Source of the DNA: DAOPYU01 sp942493245
Lineage (GTDB): Bacteria > Sumerlaeota > Sumerlaeia > UBA8349
Assembly: GCA_942493245.1 (NCBI GenBank)
Contig: OW818685.1
Location: 372,001 to 436,000, forward strand
Reading direction: 5' to 3'
Length of the DNA stretch: 64,000 nucleotides
Under the pieces are notes generated by a model that worked only from the letters and a program-made list of their open reading frames with translations, ran no database searches and was not told the origin of the DNA. The number at the start of each line of letters is the position of its first letter. Within the stretch, counting starts at the first letter, position 1. The position numbers and the translations under genes were made by a program. Below are positions 19,301 to 26,884 of this stretch, one piece after another.

Positions 19301-19724
19301 GCCAGTGGTAGAGTTCGCTGCGCCGGGCGCCTGTGAGCACCAGCAGTCCCCGGCACGAGCGCTCGAACTCCGAGAAGGTAATATGGGGCGGCACGTCGGG
19401 CGGCTTGGTGTGCGCCCGGCTCAGCAGCGCCACCAGGTTCCAATACCCTTCTTCGTTTTCCACCAGCGTCACCAGCCGGTGGAGTCGTCCCTGGTACACG
19501 CCGTGGTCGTAGGGCAGGATGCTCAACTCGCAGCCGATGATCGGCTGGATGCCGAATTCTTCCGCCGCTTCGTTGAGTTCGAGCATTCCGGCGATGCTGT
19601 CATGGTCGGTCAGCGCCAGCGCGGGCATTTCGCACAGCGCGGCACGCTCGACCAGTTCGCGCACCCGGGGCAACGCGTGGCCGATGCTGTAATGGCTGTG
19701 GGTGTGTAAATGCACAAACGTCAT
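16353..19724 (-). CDS. DnaE-like (C-family DNA polymerase) protein with inactivated polymerase site
   Basis: 1123 aa, homologous end to end to DNA polymerase III alpha but altered where it matters. An N-terminal PHP domain (1-~210) keeps HLHTHSHYS, LTDHDS and GCELS, but the last metal pair D-x-H reads NVY (201-203). The palm entry GRGPILTSVLAY is recognisable, while the catalytic PDxDxDF reads PVFELEV (395-401), so both aspartates are glutamates and the leading one is valine. The third carboxylate motif (KxDFLGLR) reads RVRFTSF (601-607). The ~120-residue fingers between the RPGP region and the NKSHSAAYA helix are missing (junction about 680-715). The helix-hairpin-helix region (GLMVIQGMGKRTYEEI) and OB region are retained. 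Most likely non-catalytic. The frame is intact, arguing against a simple pseudogene. Confidence 0.85.
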   Translation of the reverse strand: MTFVHLHTHSHYSIGHALPRVRELVERAALCEMPALALTDHDSIAGMLELNEAAEEFGIQPIIGCELSILPYDHGVYQGRLHRLVTLVENEEGYWNLVALLSRAHTKPPDVPPHITFSEFERSCRGLLVLTGARRSELYHWLRERNVNETRNYLNRLAAATGVENLYFEILEYPHPRTRDLMDQILELSRFLRIPAVATQNVYFLDPEDMPAYCALVQYPRQIEPRWPLPDTEMPTRHFTTPYEMRKRFCFIPELLDTSLEIARRCQFRFPRSRSRVPLPDFQRGQDSPSLLWDLVIQGAAMRFGSMDETLKNRLNEEYTDLCDTDYGRRIDMTGYILMLRDITNFLRHEDLCHGAGRGPILTSVLAYTLGIIEVNPLSFGFPYVPLRPSPDRFPVFELEVSTAAMARTLTFLRESYGYDNVASVGRRLDWERQALFETLSKWVGLPLTSLRKTTPSDSHKRTREVLFREAENENTPLPLTHAGFDFSSDDESLLGPRPQTSTPYAQWDEDDESSTNERPGHTAWVNDPRIPRDESFHKHEFLARVVHSLHPCPRGFEADRAHYTLSREPIDATVPVLTASPEQRICQAESETLDRLLMPRVRFTSFAMLNVLETTRTWVRQDEDERFTLFSIPLNDDLTFRLLGMGLTNGIAPLHNITAKSLLRSLGPKSLVDLVQVLELAGKRRRISAPETPEAQLQQRLDHMPDGILSYWCAYLKARHPVSFMTAMLSHSITSRGRMNPRQRPRFEIILREARKMAIRVLGPHINFSQFEFSQEQDKIRTGLMVIQGMGKRTYEEIDTVRRGQPFSSLADFCQRTDPRGVPHPVVVNLIKAGAFDFYEPNRTKLIVELERALKNLRCQHAEYAESHVAGSKVAQLQLFDSSAFQNPESENARASQRPEEESEFTAQDLMRYEREAVGYPISCDLLDYYEDLIRFIGAKSPFDLAHCDDGQLVYVAGFIDHTEREGALMDEETEIAFDLEGYVVKVPHAVAKTSARLTANRGPILIEGRVEKYGKSEQYLLAQKLYRLEDVVRQAGEVGEVRINLSGQHKRKIQAVRQLLKMYKGETPVRLVGSDSLSWWYSRGIDGSQVYVCPPLHQGLWRILPETHLEILDRTGKRMHF

Positions 19725-19824
19725 GAGCAGAACGCAGCCGACGGTTTTGAGTGCAGGGCTGGGTGGCCCTGCGCGGCGCCCAGGGCCCCGCTTGATTCCG
19801 AAGCCGAATCCGCCTGGCGCTCTC

Positions 19825-21009
19825 TCACACGAGCGTCACCGGCAGGTTCTCTTCCTTCCACCAGCGCAGCAGCGTCTCGAGCGTGCGAAGGCCCGCCGCC
19901 GGATTCGTCAGTTCCGCCGGGGCGGCGCCGGGAAGGGCTTGCGCCAGCGCCTGCGACAATGTGGCCTCGAGCGGCTCGCGCGCCATTTCGCATGAAACGC
20001 ATGGTGTCCCGCTTTCAGCAGCCAACCGCTCGATCGCGCCGGTCAGCGCATAGTCTCCGACGGCTACCGCCGGACGGTTCAAGCGCAACGCTTCGCGGAG
20101 CACTCCCGCCGAGTCGGTCACGACCAGCCGGGCGCGCGTCACTTCGCGCACGAAAGCCGGGTAGGGCAGGGGGCTGATCCCCCGCACATTGGGCCGCTGT
20201 GGCAACAGCGCCGTAAGGGCGTTGCAGATATGCGATTGCAACGAGTGGACCATGATGAAGTCGTGATCCTGGCGCGTCTGCGCCAGGGTATCGAGCGTGT
20301 CGCACAAGGGACGCAACGCGTCTGCGTGGTGCTCGCGCCGACGCAGGAACAGCAAAACGCGTGGCGCGCCGGAACGCAATCCGCGCAGGGTGGGGTCTTC
20401 ATCAACCGGAGGGGGCGAAGCCAGCGCATCGCTCAGCGCGTCGTCCGCCGTCCAGCCGACCACTTCATACTGCGCTTTATCGCGCAAGGGTGGACCGACT
20501 CGATCCAGAGCCAGTTTCAGGCTCTCGGCGCAGGCCGTGTCGCCGCACAGATGCAGCCGCGTGAGCCGCGCCAGGTTCTCGGCATGGAGCCACTCGGGAA
20601 GGGGTTGACGTGTGGCGCCCGGGAGCAACTGCCCGGCGCCCAGGTGAATGACCGGAATGTCTTTGAAATAGGCGGCCACCGCCACCGCCCAGGCGCTGGC
20701 GCTGTAGCCCGCCACGAGAACCGCCGTGGGGATGTAGCGGCGCAGGGCCGACTCCATTTCGTCGAGCAGGCGGGCGTTCACCGCTGCGTCATTCAGGCGG
20801 CGAGACTTGATTCCCAGATTCCGGTCCGGCTCGATTCCCAGCGCGTCCACCACCTGTTCGAGTTCCGTGGCCTCCTGGCCCGTGAGCAGCAGCACCGGCT
20901 CGAACGGCAACTGGAAATGGGAATGCGACCGGATGGCGCGCACCAGCGAGGCGCAGGCCAGCATTTCGGAACGGGTTCCAACAACAAGGAGCAACCGGGG
21001 AACGGACAT
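19825..21009 (-). CDS. UDP-GlcNAc 2-epimerase (WecB/NeuC) family protein with altered active site
   Basis: 394 aa, ATG at 21009. The GT-B-like fold is clear from GTRSEMLACASLVRAI at the N-terminus and TDSAGVLREAL near the C-terminus. The key residues of genuine epimerases are changed: HGDT reads AGYS, HVEAGLR reads HLGAGQL, and the GHRRE segment reads FLRRREH. Epimerases interconvert UDP-GlcNAc and UDP-ManNAc using those Asp, Glu and His residues, so that reaction is unlikely here. It may bind a nucleotide sugar or another ligand. It lies 100 bp upstream of the DnaE-like gene on the same strand and may be co-transcribed. Usual length for the family. Confidence 0.75.
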   Translation of the reverse strand: MSVPRLLLVVGTRSEMLACASLVRAIRSHSHFQLPFEPVLLLTGQEATELEQVVDALGIEPDRNLGIKSRRLNDAAVNARLLDEMESALRRYIPTAVLVAGYSASAWAVAVAAYFKDIPVIHLGAGQLLPGATRQPLPEWLHAENLARLTRLHLCGDTACAESLKLALDRVGPPLRDKAQYEVVGWTADDALSDALASPPPVDEDPTLRGLRSGAPRVLLFLRRREHHADALRPLCDTLDTLAQTRQDHDFIMVHSLQSHICNALTALLPQRPNVRGISPLPYPAFVREVTRARLVVTDSAGVLREALRLNRPAVAVGDYALTGAIERLAAESGTPCVSCEMAREPLEATLSQALAQALPGAAPAELTNPAAGLRTLETLLRWWKEENLPVTLV

Positions 21010-21749
21010 GCGAAAACGAGTTTTCCTCTACATATTTGGAGTTCAGGTCATGGACGTTGGGACACTGCGGGCCGAAAAATTCCGCGGAAGCCGGGTATAA
21101 AAAGAACCCCTGCCCCCACCGGCGATCCTCGAAAGAACGCGCCCGCGCGGGGCCCAAAATCGTGTTTAATGGACCATATCGCCCTCGCGAATTCAATCGA
21201 AAACAAAAGATTCGGCGTATCTGGTTGAATTTGTTCGGGTTGTGTGAGCGTAGGGAACTTCTGGCACTCGCGCGGGACAGGAGGTGGGGTGGCTGTTCAT
21301 CTGAGTGATTGGGTTTCTGTACGACTACCTCGCAATATCGCGGTCGTTTGCGTAGATTTTGAGGGAAAGTGTATCAATACGGGCCGCAATCCCCCGAATC
21401 TCGCAAAGCCGCCCGGATGCCCGAAACCGCAACCGCGCCAATCAGGAGATTGGCGATCCCAGGAGGACGCTTTCTTCACGAAACGCGAAGACTGCAATTT
21501 TCGAGGTTTAATTCGGTTGCGGCTCCGCTGCGCCGGGAATATGCGGTTTTTCTTGCAGATACCGAATGGAGTCCCGATAATAGCAGAGTTGAAGATTCTT
21601 CGGACGGGTTCGGAAACCCTCTGGAGAAAAGCGAAACCGGGCGGTCCAGTTTCAGGGGAAATGCTCCCCGCGCGACCGGCCTCGACCCTTAGCCCGCCCC
21701 TCCTGCGGGCGTCCCTCACCTAATTTCAATTCAGGCGGTTATTCCAACC
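21010..21749. other. Divergent intergenic region with dispersed repeat copy B
   Basis: 740 bp. The segment 21375-21545 is the second copy of the ~150-bp repeat found at 6018-6170, including the CGCCAATC...GATTGGCG hairpin (21436-21455) and the GGTTGCGGCTCCGCTGCGCC end (21515-21534). Elsewhere I see no gene and no clear promoter pair. Confidence 0.5.
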
Positions 21750-23159
21750 ATGACGTACGCATTTTCATCCTTTCTGCAAAACCCATTTTCCAGAATCGTG
21801 TCGAGCGTTTCATTTCTCCTGCTGCTCTGCCTGGTTCCGTCTCGCGCCAGTGCGCAGGGCGTGCTCCAGGTTTCGGCTTCGGACGGCCTCTACAGCGACC
21901 GGGTCGAGATCACCTGGCAACCGATCAATGGCGTCACCGAGTACCGAGTTTTCCGTTCCGAGTCTTTCTCGGGCGAAAAGACGAATCTGGGGTTGTCGGT
22001 TAACGGCAAATCGTTCAGCGACTACACCGCGCCCGAGGCCACCCCGTTCGTCACCCTCTATTACTGGGTCCGGCCCAATCAGGAAGACACCGTGACGGAG
22101 TACGATACCGGCTGGCGCAGCCCGAAAAACCGCTCCATCTACCGCATGACCCCCCAGAATTGCCTGCTCAAAGTGGTAGAGGGAAGCAGTCTGAAACTGA
22201 TCGGGGCGTCCGCTCAGTCCACGCTCAAAATTCGTTACCAGGCCACCCTGCCCGCGGGGGTCGTATTCGAGAACGGTATCGGCCTGGACCCGAAAACCAG
22301 CGACACCTATGTGGTGTGCGCAGTGGTGCCCCGCCTTGACATCGAGGGTCACATGGGGCGCATCTACACGGAAGCGCCCATCTGGCAGGTGGACGTGACC
22401 GAATCGCTGTCCGACCTGACTGCCAAGAATTGCTACGTCGTGGGGGTGAGCGCCGCGGCGTTCAAGACGATTAAGATGAGCAATCCCTCGACGCTCTGGA
22501 CCTCCGGCACGCTGATTCAGGCCAACGGCCAATGGGTGCAGCCCGACTTCAAGCAGGTGTCCGTTTCGCTCACCGGCGTGGGCGCCGAGCGCATCCAGAC
22601 GCCCGATCAGTCGGTGAAGGTCCGTACGTCCACCGTCAAGCGGCGCAATCCGTCGAAAGTCTATACGCTCTACCCGGCCCATGTGTACTTTGTCGAGGGC
22701 AAGGCGTTGAACATCCAGGCATCGGGCGCCAGCATTGTCGGCGACGTCCTGGCGCACGCGAAAATCAACCTTTTGAATGCCACGCGTCTTCAGTTCAAGC
22801 CCCAGTTTCCCGATTATGTCGGCGGGTGCATCGGCAGTGTGGACCTGCCCACCAGCGGCTCTGAAACGACCACGAACACGGCGACCTACCGCCACTTTGT
22901 GGCGGGGTTGAACACCGAACCGAGTACGGATCTGGACATTGTTCAGGTTCAAGCGTCCCGTTCCATCGCGGGTATCTTCATGGCGGGCGCAACCGGCGTC
23001 GCCGAGGGGGCGCTCACGCCCACTTGCGCCACGGACCTGAAGAGTGTCAAAACCCGCACCGACGCCAAGGTGGTGGGGGAGTACTGGGCGAGCGATTACG
23101 CGACCAAACTCAAGGGGGGCGACTTCACCGGTTTCGTGCGGCGGACGCTGGAGCACTGA
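21750..23159 (+). CDS. Secreted fibronectin-type-III-like protein, paralogue of the 4578 gene
   Basis: 469 aa, ATG at 21750. Residues 1-36 form a signal peptide ending ASAQG. Residues ~38-115 look like a fibronectin type III module (VEITWQPINGVTEYRVFRSE, then YYWVRP). Residues 131-245 are homologous to residues 42-155 of the protein at 4578 and probably form a beta-rich domain. The C-terminal ~200 residues are Gly/Thr/Val-rich beta-type sequence with no enzyme motif. Fn3 modules in bacteria usually link surface or extracellular domains, so a cell-surface or secreted role is likely. No cotranscribed neighbour; the next gene is convergent. Confidence 0.72.
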   Translation: MTYAFSSFLQNPFSRIVSSVSFLLLLCLVPSRASAQGVLQVSASDGLYSDRVEITWQPINGVTEYRVFRSESFSGEKTNLGLSVNGKSFSDYTAPEATPFVTLYYWVRPNQEDTVTEYDTGWRSPKNRSIYRMTPQNCLLKVVEGSSLKLIGASAQSTLKIRYQATLPAGVVFENGIGLDPKTSDTYVVCAVVPRLDIEGHMGRIYTEAPIWQVDVTESLSDLTAKNCYVVGVSAAAFKTIKMSNPSTLWTSGTLIQANGQWVQPDFKQVSVSLTGVGAERIQTPDQSVKVRTSTVKRRNPSKVYTLYPAHVYFVEGKALNIQASGASIVGDVLAHAKINLLNATRLQFKPQFPDYVGGCIGSVDLPTSGSETTTNTATYRHFVAGLNTEPSTDLDIVQVQASRSIAGIFMAGATGVAEGALTPTCATDLKSVKTRTDAKVVGEYWASDYATKLKGGDFTGFVRRTLEH

Positions 23160-23231
23160 CGCGAGTTTGGGGGACCTTCCGGTTGGGAAGGCAGGGTGGA
23201 AAAATCGAGATCTCTCGTTTCTTCCGAATCC

Positions 23232-23319
23232 AATCCTCCATTCTGGTGATGCAGGCCGAAGCGTCTCTCATCCTGAAGAATCTGTTATCCGCATTTCATC
23301 GTGCATTCGATGGAGGATT
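23232..23319. repeat. Ten-bp inverted repeat between convergent genes
   Basis: AATCCTCCAT (23232-23241) and ATGGAGGATT (23310-23319) are perfect inverted arms 68 bp apart, in the 160-bp gap between convergent genes. Possibly a weak two-way termination structure; no T-run. Confidence 0.3.
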
Positions 23320-23320
23320 C

Positions 23321-25666
23321 TCACTTCCCTTTCTCTCCGGTTCCCGTCCCCGTTTTCGCCGGCAGTGGCTCGATGGCGGTGAGCCAGCGGAGGAGACCGT
23401 AACCGTCCACCTGGAGGGTCAGGTCCTGGCCGGTGGTTTCAACCGAGGCCTCGACGGTGACATCGCCTTTTGCGGGCTTCAGGATCTGGTCGCCCCCGGC
23501 GGCGCCTTTGAGCGTCACACGCAGGTTTTCTTCAAAAGGGCTGATCCCGAGGCGCAGAACGCAGCGTCCCGGTTTGAGACGGAAACGGAACCCCTGACCG
23601 GGTGTCACTTTGACCGCCGTGCGATCGAGCTCGTTGGCGATCCATTTGCGCTCAACCAGTTCACCCGCCGACAAGAAGCCATATCCTTTCGATTCGTTGA
23701 ACACATCGCCGGGCAGGACGGTCGTGAAGGGACGCTCCCCGCCGATATCCTCGGAAACGGATTCCGCGCCCGGGCCGAACTTGTAGAGGGTGGCCTGAAG
23801 CCCGGCCATCCGTTTGCGTTGTTCCTGCTGCGCCGCGGCTTCCCGAGCGGCCTGTTTTTCGAGCGGTTCGAGCGCCTGCGCGTTGGAGCAATCCCGGATA
23901 TAGACAGGAAAAACCGACAGGTCAAGCCCGCCGCCCAGGTCGAGCGCTCGGCGTCCCCCGAATGCGTCCGTCACCGTCGCCTTCCCGAGGTTGAGGTTCA
24001 ACTTGCCTGTCCCTTCAATGACCCAGGCGGTCAGGATCGTTTCCTCTCCCGCCTGCCATTTGTAAAGGCGGACATTTTTGTCTGGGTACGGCAGACGCAC
24101 CGCGCCGCCGCGCACGCCGTCCAACTCGCGGATCAGTGTGGCGTAGGTGAACCAGGAAGGCTTGTACGTTCCGTCGTCGCGCAACAGTCCGGCTGCGGCG
24201 TGCATGCTGGGGGTCGAGCCGCTCTCACGGTACACGAACACCTTGTCCAGTCCCGAGGCCAGGGCGAGCATCACCATGCGCGGCAGCCGCGCCGACTGTG
24301 TGTACTCGTCCGTACCATACGGCCCGGCGCTGTCGTACCCGGTTTCGCTGAGCCAGACGGGCAGGCCCGGCTTGTTCGCGTCGCGCCAGGCGAGCAGCCG
24401 CCGCAGATCCTCCTCGACTGTCGTGGCGCCGGACTGGCGGGCGTTGAAGTCGTCGGTGGCGATCTCGGGCGCGATGCGACCGCTGTAGTAGTGGACGTTC
24501 AGGATGTCCACGAAGTCGAGCGGGCGCTTGCCGTCGGCGTAGGTGTAGGAGCGCAGCGGGTCCACGGCCTTGACCTGAATGCCGGCGAATCCGGCGTTGG
24601 AGATTTTGGCCTGTGGGTCCGCGCGATGGATCCCCTCGGCGGCGGCGCGCAGGAGTTCGAGATACTGCGGCATCGTGCCCACCCACGCGCCCCAACCCGC
24701 GTCGGTCAGGTTCGGCTCGTTCCAGATTTCGTAATGGTTCAGATAACCCCGGCCCGTCTGACTGTCCGGCGTTTTCAAGGCGTCGGCGGGCATCTTTTTC
24801 GCGCCGTAACGCGCCGCGACCTGGAACGCAAACTCGCCGAAATCGCGCGGGTCTTTGGGCGGATAGGCCTGCCGCCGGGCGGCGGGGACGTCCGGCGGAG
24901 CGGTCGAGGCGTAACCCGCCGTGAGGAACAGATACGGCAGGACGTTCAGCCCCGCGTCGGCGTAGTTCTTGAGGATGGAATCCACATTCAGCCCCCACGG
25001 CTTCGCCGATCCGTCGAACCGGAAAACGCCCGGCTCGGTCGAGACGAACGGCCACTTCAGGTTCTCGAACCGCACCCACCCCACGCCGAGGCGGCGCAGC
25101 ATCGACGCCAGTTCTGCCTGAGCGGCGTTGATGCCGAAACGCGACTCCGCCGAGACGGTCTTGAGGGGTTCGGGCATCACAAACAGGTGGCGGTACTGCA
25201 TCTGTCGGACAGACCCGGTCTCGACCCGGCACGCCAGCAGGTACGCCCCGGTCTTCAGCGGCTGGTTCAGCGCCAGATCGAGCGTTGTCGAGGTCTGCGG
25301 CTGCAGATCCGCGGAGAGAGCGCCTTGTTGGACCATTTCCCCCACCTTGGACAACTCTCCGGATTCTTTGGACGCACCCTCGGGAAGTAAAAAGGGGACA
25401 GTCAGAAGCGTAAACGTCACCTTGCACGAAACGGGGACAGCCGAACGGTTGGTCAATACCACCTGCCCGGAGGGTACCTGAGCGGGTTCGATCCAGTCGG
25501 GCAGACGAATCGCCCCCTCGACCGGCTGCTCCGAGGCTGCGGCCTCCGACCGCGCCCCGCACCACGCGCCCGGAAGCGCGGCGGACAGGAGCAGAATAAA
25601 ACAGACCGTCCCCCAGAATGTGCCCCTGAATCTCTGAGTCCGGCCAAACCCTGTCGAATGTTCCAT
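23321..25666 (-). CDS. Exported GH39-like clan A glycoside hydrolase
   Basis: 781 aa, ATG at 25666. Signal sequence up to about residue 40. After a beta-sandwich leader comes a TIM-barrel: RFGINAAQAELASMLRRLGV, then EIWNEPNL carrying the acid/base glutamate, HYYSGRIAP, and WLSETGYDS carrying the likely nucleophile glutamate. A C-terminal carbohydrate-binding-like region (~600-781) ends in a Gly/Thr/Lys tail. Family GH39 (xylosidase/iduronidase) is the best guess from the WNEPN and SETG motifs; GH5-type alternatives cannot be excluded. Likely acts on extracytoplasmic polysaccharides with the other hydrolases in the window. Confidence 0.75.
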   Translation of the reverse strand: MEHSTGFGRTQRFRGTFWGTVCFILLLSAALPGAWCGARSEAAASEQPVEGAIRLPDWIEPAQVPSGQVVLTNRSAVPVSCKVTFTLLTVPFLLPEGASKESGELSKVGEMVQQGALSADLQPQTSTTLDLALNQPLKTGAYLLACRVETGSVRQMQYRHLFVMPEPLKTVSAESRFGINAAQAELASMLRRLGVGWVRFENLKWPFVSTEPGVFRFDGSAKPWGLNVDSILKNYADAGLNVLPYLFLTAGYASTAPPDVPAARRQAYPPKDPRDFGEFAFQVAARYGAKKMPADALKTPDSQTGRGYLNHYEIWNEPNLTDAGWGAWVGTMPQYLELLRAAAEGIHRADPQAKISNAGFAGIQVKAVDPLRSYTYADGKRPLDFVDILNVHYYSGRIAPEIATDDFNARQSGATTVEEDLRRLLAWRDANKPGLPVWLSETGYDSAGPYGTDEYTQSARLPRMVMLALASGLDKVFVYRESGSTPSMHAAAGLLRDDGTYKPSWFTYATLIRELDGVRGGAVRLPYPDKNVRLYKWQAGEETILTAWVIEGTGKLNLNLGKATVTDAFGGRRALDLGGGLDLSVFPVYIRDCSNAQALEPLEKQAAREAAAQQEQRKRMAGLQATLYKFGPGAESVSEDIGGERPFTTVLPGDVFNESKGYGFLSAGELVERKWIANELDRTAVKVTPGQGFRFRLKPGRCVLRLGISPFEENLRVTLKGAAGGDQILKPAKGDVTVEASVETTGQDLTLQVDGYGLLRWLTAIEPLPAKTGTGTGEKGK

Positions 25667-26367
25667 GATGAAGGCTCTCTCCCATTCCTCCGCAAATTAT
25701 CAATACCGGCGATCAGGATTGTCGAATCCGTCCGGTATTTCAACCTCGAAATGCGGAAGAAGACGGGAGAGACCCCTGAAAACAGGATTGCGCGGAGAAG
25801 CGGAAACGCGGAGAACTTCATTTTTATCCACCGATGGACACAGATCTGTCTGGCACAGCGAAGCCGCAACCAATTGTTGCCCCGGTAGGGGCAAAGGTCA
25901 GTAGCCGGGGGTGGAGCGAAGCGGAACCCCCGGACTGTCCCCAAATCTTTCCCGCCCCGGATGGGGCGGAGGAAAACGGGAAACGCCTGTGAGAACAAAC
26001 ACCCTTTCTTGTTCGCGAGGTAACTGTCCTGCGCCCCTCTGGGGCGCGAAAATGGGGAATTTTTCCGGGGGTTCCGCTTCGCTCCACCCCCGGCTACTCA
26101 CCGGCGCCCCTCCGGGGCGCTTTTCGAACCAGAAAATCGTCGCGGTCTGCGCAGATTCTGCGAGAGAGTCGTACAAAAACACGAAAATACGGCTCCCTTG
26201 CGCCCCTTGTACTGTCTTGTGGCGGATGAAATCGGCTTCGTTTGCGACGATTTTCCCCTGCGTCCTCTGCGGTGAAAACTAAAACCGCAGAGGACGCGGA
26301 GGAGGCAAACAAGCAAGATTCCCGGATAGGGAAAAGGGGGGCTCCGCGGCTCTGTGCCTCTGCGCGA
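25667..26367. other. Intergenic region holding element copy 1 and repeat debris
   Basis: Besides the palindromic element, this 700-bp gap holds decayed CGCGGAG-type phrases near 25795-25815 and 26265-26305. No credible gene. Confidence 0.4.
25877..26124. repeat. Six-hairpin palindromic element, copy 1
   Basis: Order of parts: hairpin TTGCCCC...GGGGCAA (25877-25894); arm 25901-25933; two internal GC hairpins built on GCCCCGGATGGGGC and GCGCCCCTCTGGGGCGC; arm 26065-26097; and hairpin GCGCCCCTCCGGGGCGC (26104-26120) followed by TTTT. The two 33-bp arms are perfect reverse complements of each other, and each is itself a CCGGGGGT/ACCCCCGG hairpin. Copy 2 at 34090-34325 has the same arms and an inverted core. 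The recurring motif at 25852-25871 sits just outside. Non-coding. Confidence 0.8.
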
Positions 26368-26829
26368 TCAGTTGTCGGATACCGATTCCGTGACGCTGGT
26401 TGGGGAGGTACCCGTATCGTCCCCCGCCGCCAGAACGGCGACAACGCGGAAGCCGATCCTGTGTTCAGGGTCGGTGGGCGGATCGTTGTCACGACATGAC
26501 GAACGGCAGCACATCTCGCTACAGTACCAACCACCGCCGCGAATCACGCGGCTCGAACCGAAAGCGGGACCCTTGGGATCGACTTCCTCGCCAATTGCCG
26601 GGTCTTTAGTCGTATGCCAATCTTCACACCACTCCAAAACATTGCCGCTCACGTCATACAATCCCCAGGCGTTGGGTTGCCGCGAGCCAACCTCATGCGT
26701 CGTTCCGCCACTGTTTGCCGAGCTCCAGGCATACAGCCCGTCAAATCTTTCACCCCAGTAATAGGCCGTTTGGGTTCCGGCCCGCGCAGCGTATTCCCAC
26801 TCGGCTTCTGTTGGTAGGCGATAGGTCAT
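26368..26829 (-). pseudogene. C-terminal remnant of kinase/FGE-like gene, severed by IS insertion
   Basis: This is the missing 3' part of the gene at 28434-33866. It encodes the second half of an FGE-sulfatase (SUMF1-type) domain: TYRLPTEAEWEYAARAG, GLYDVSGNVLEWCEDW, then a RVIRGGGWYC-SEM-CCRSSCR segment and HRIGFRVV. The ATG at 26829 is an internal methionine codon created as a frame start by the insertion. Joining at the GTCAT target duplication gives a continuous reading LEKDMTYRLPTEAEWEY. Unlikely to be made as a stable protein on its own. Confidence 0.85.
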
Positions 26830-26884
26830 CCTAAAAACAGCAGTTGAACCCTGCCCAAAGGCCTTGGGCGCCGGTGTTTGTCGC

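Noticed and set aside
23024..25390. 788-codon plus-strand open frame
   Set aside because: Antisense shadow of the GH39-like gene, whose WNEPN and SETG motifs are on the minus strand.
25824..26282. Short open frames starting MERSGTPG or similar in the palindromic elements
   Set aside because: They are translations of the repeat arms in several frames and recur wherever the arm occurs.
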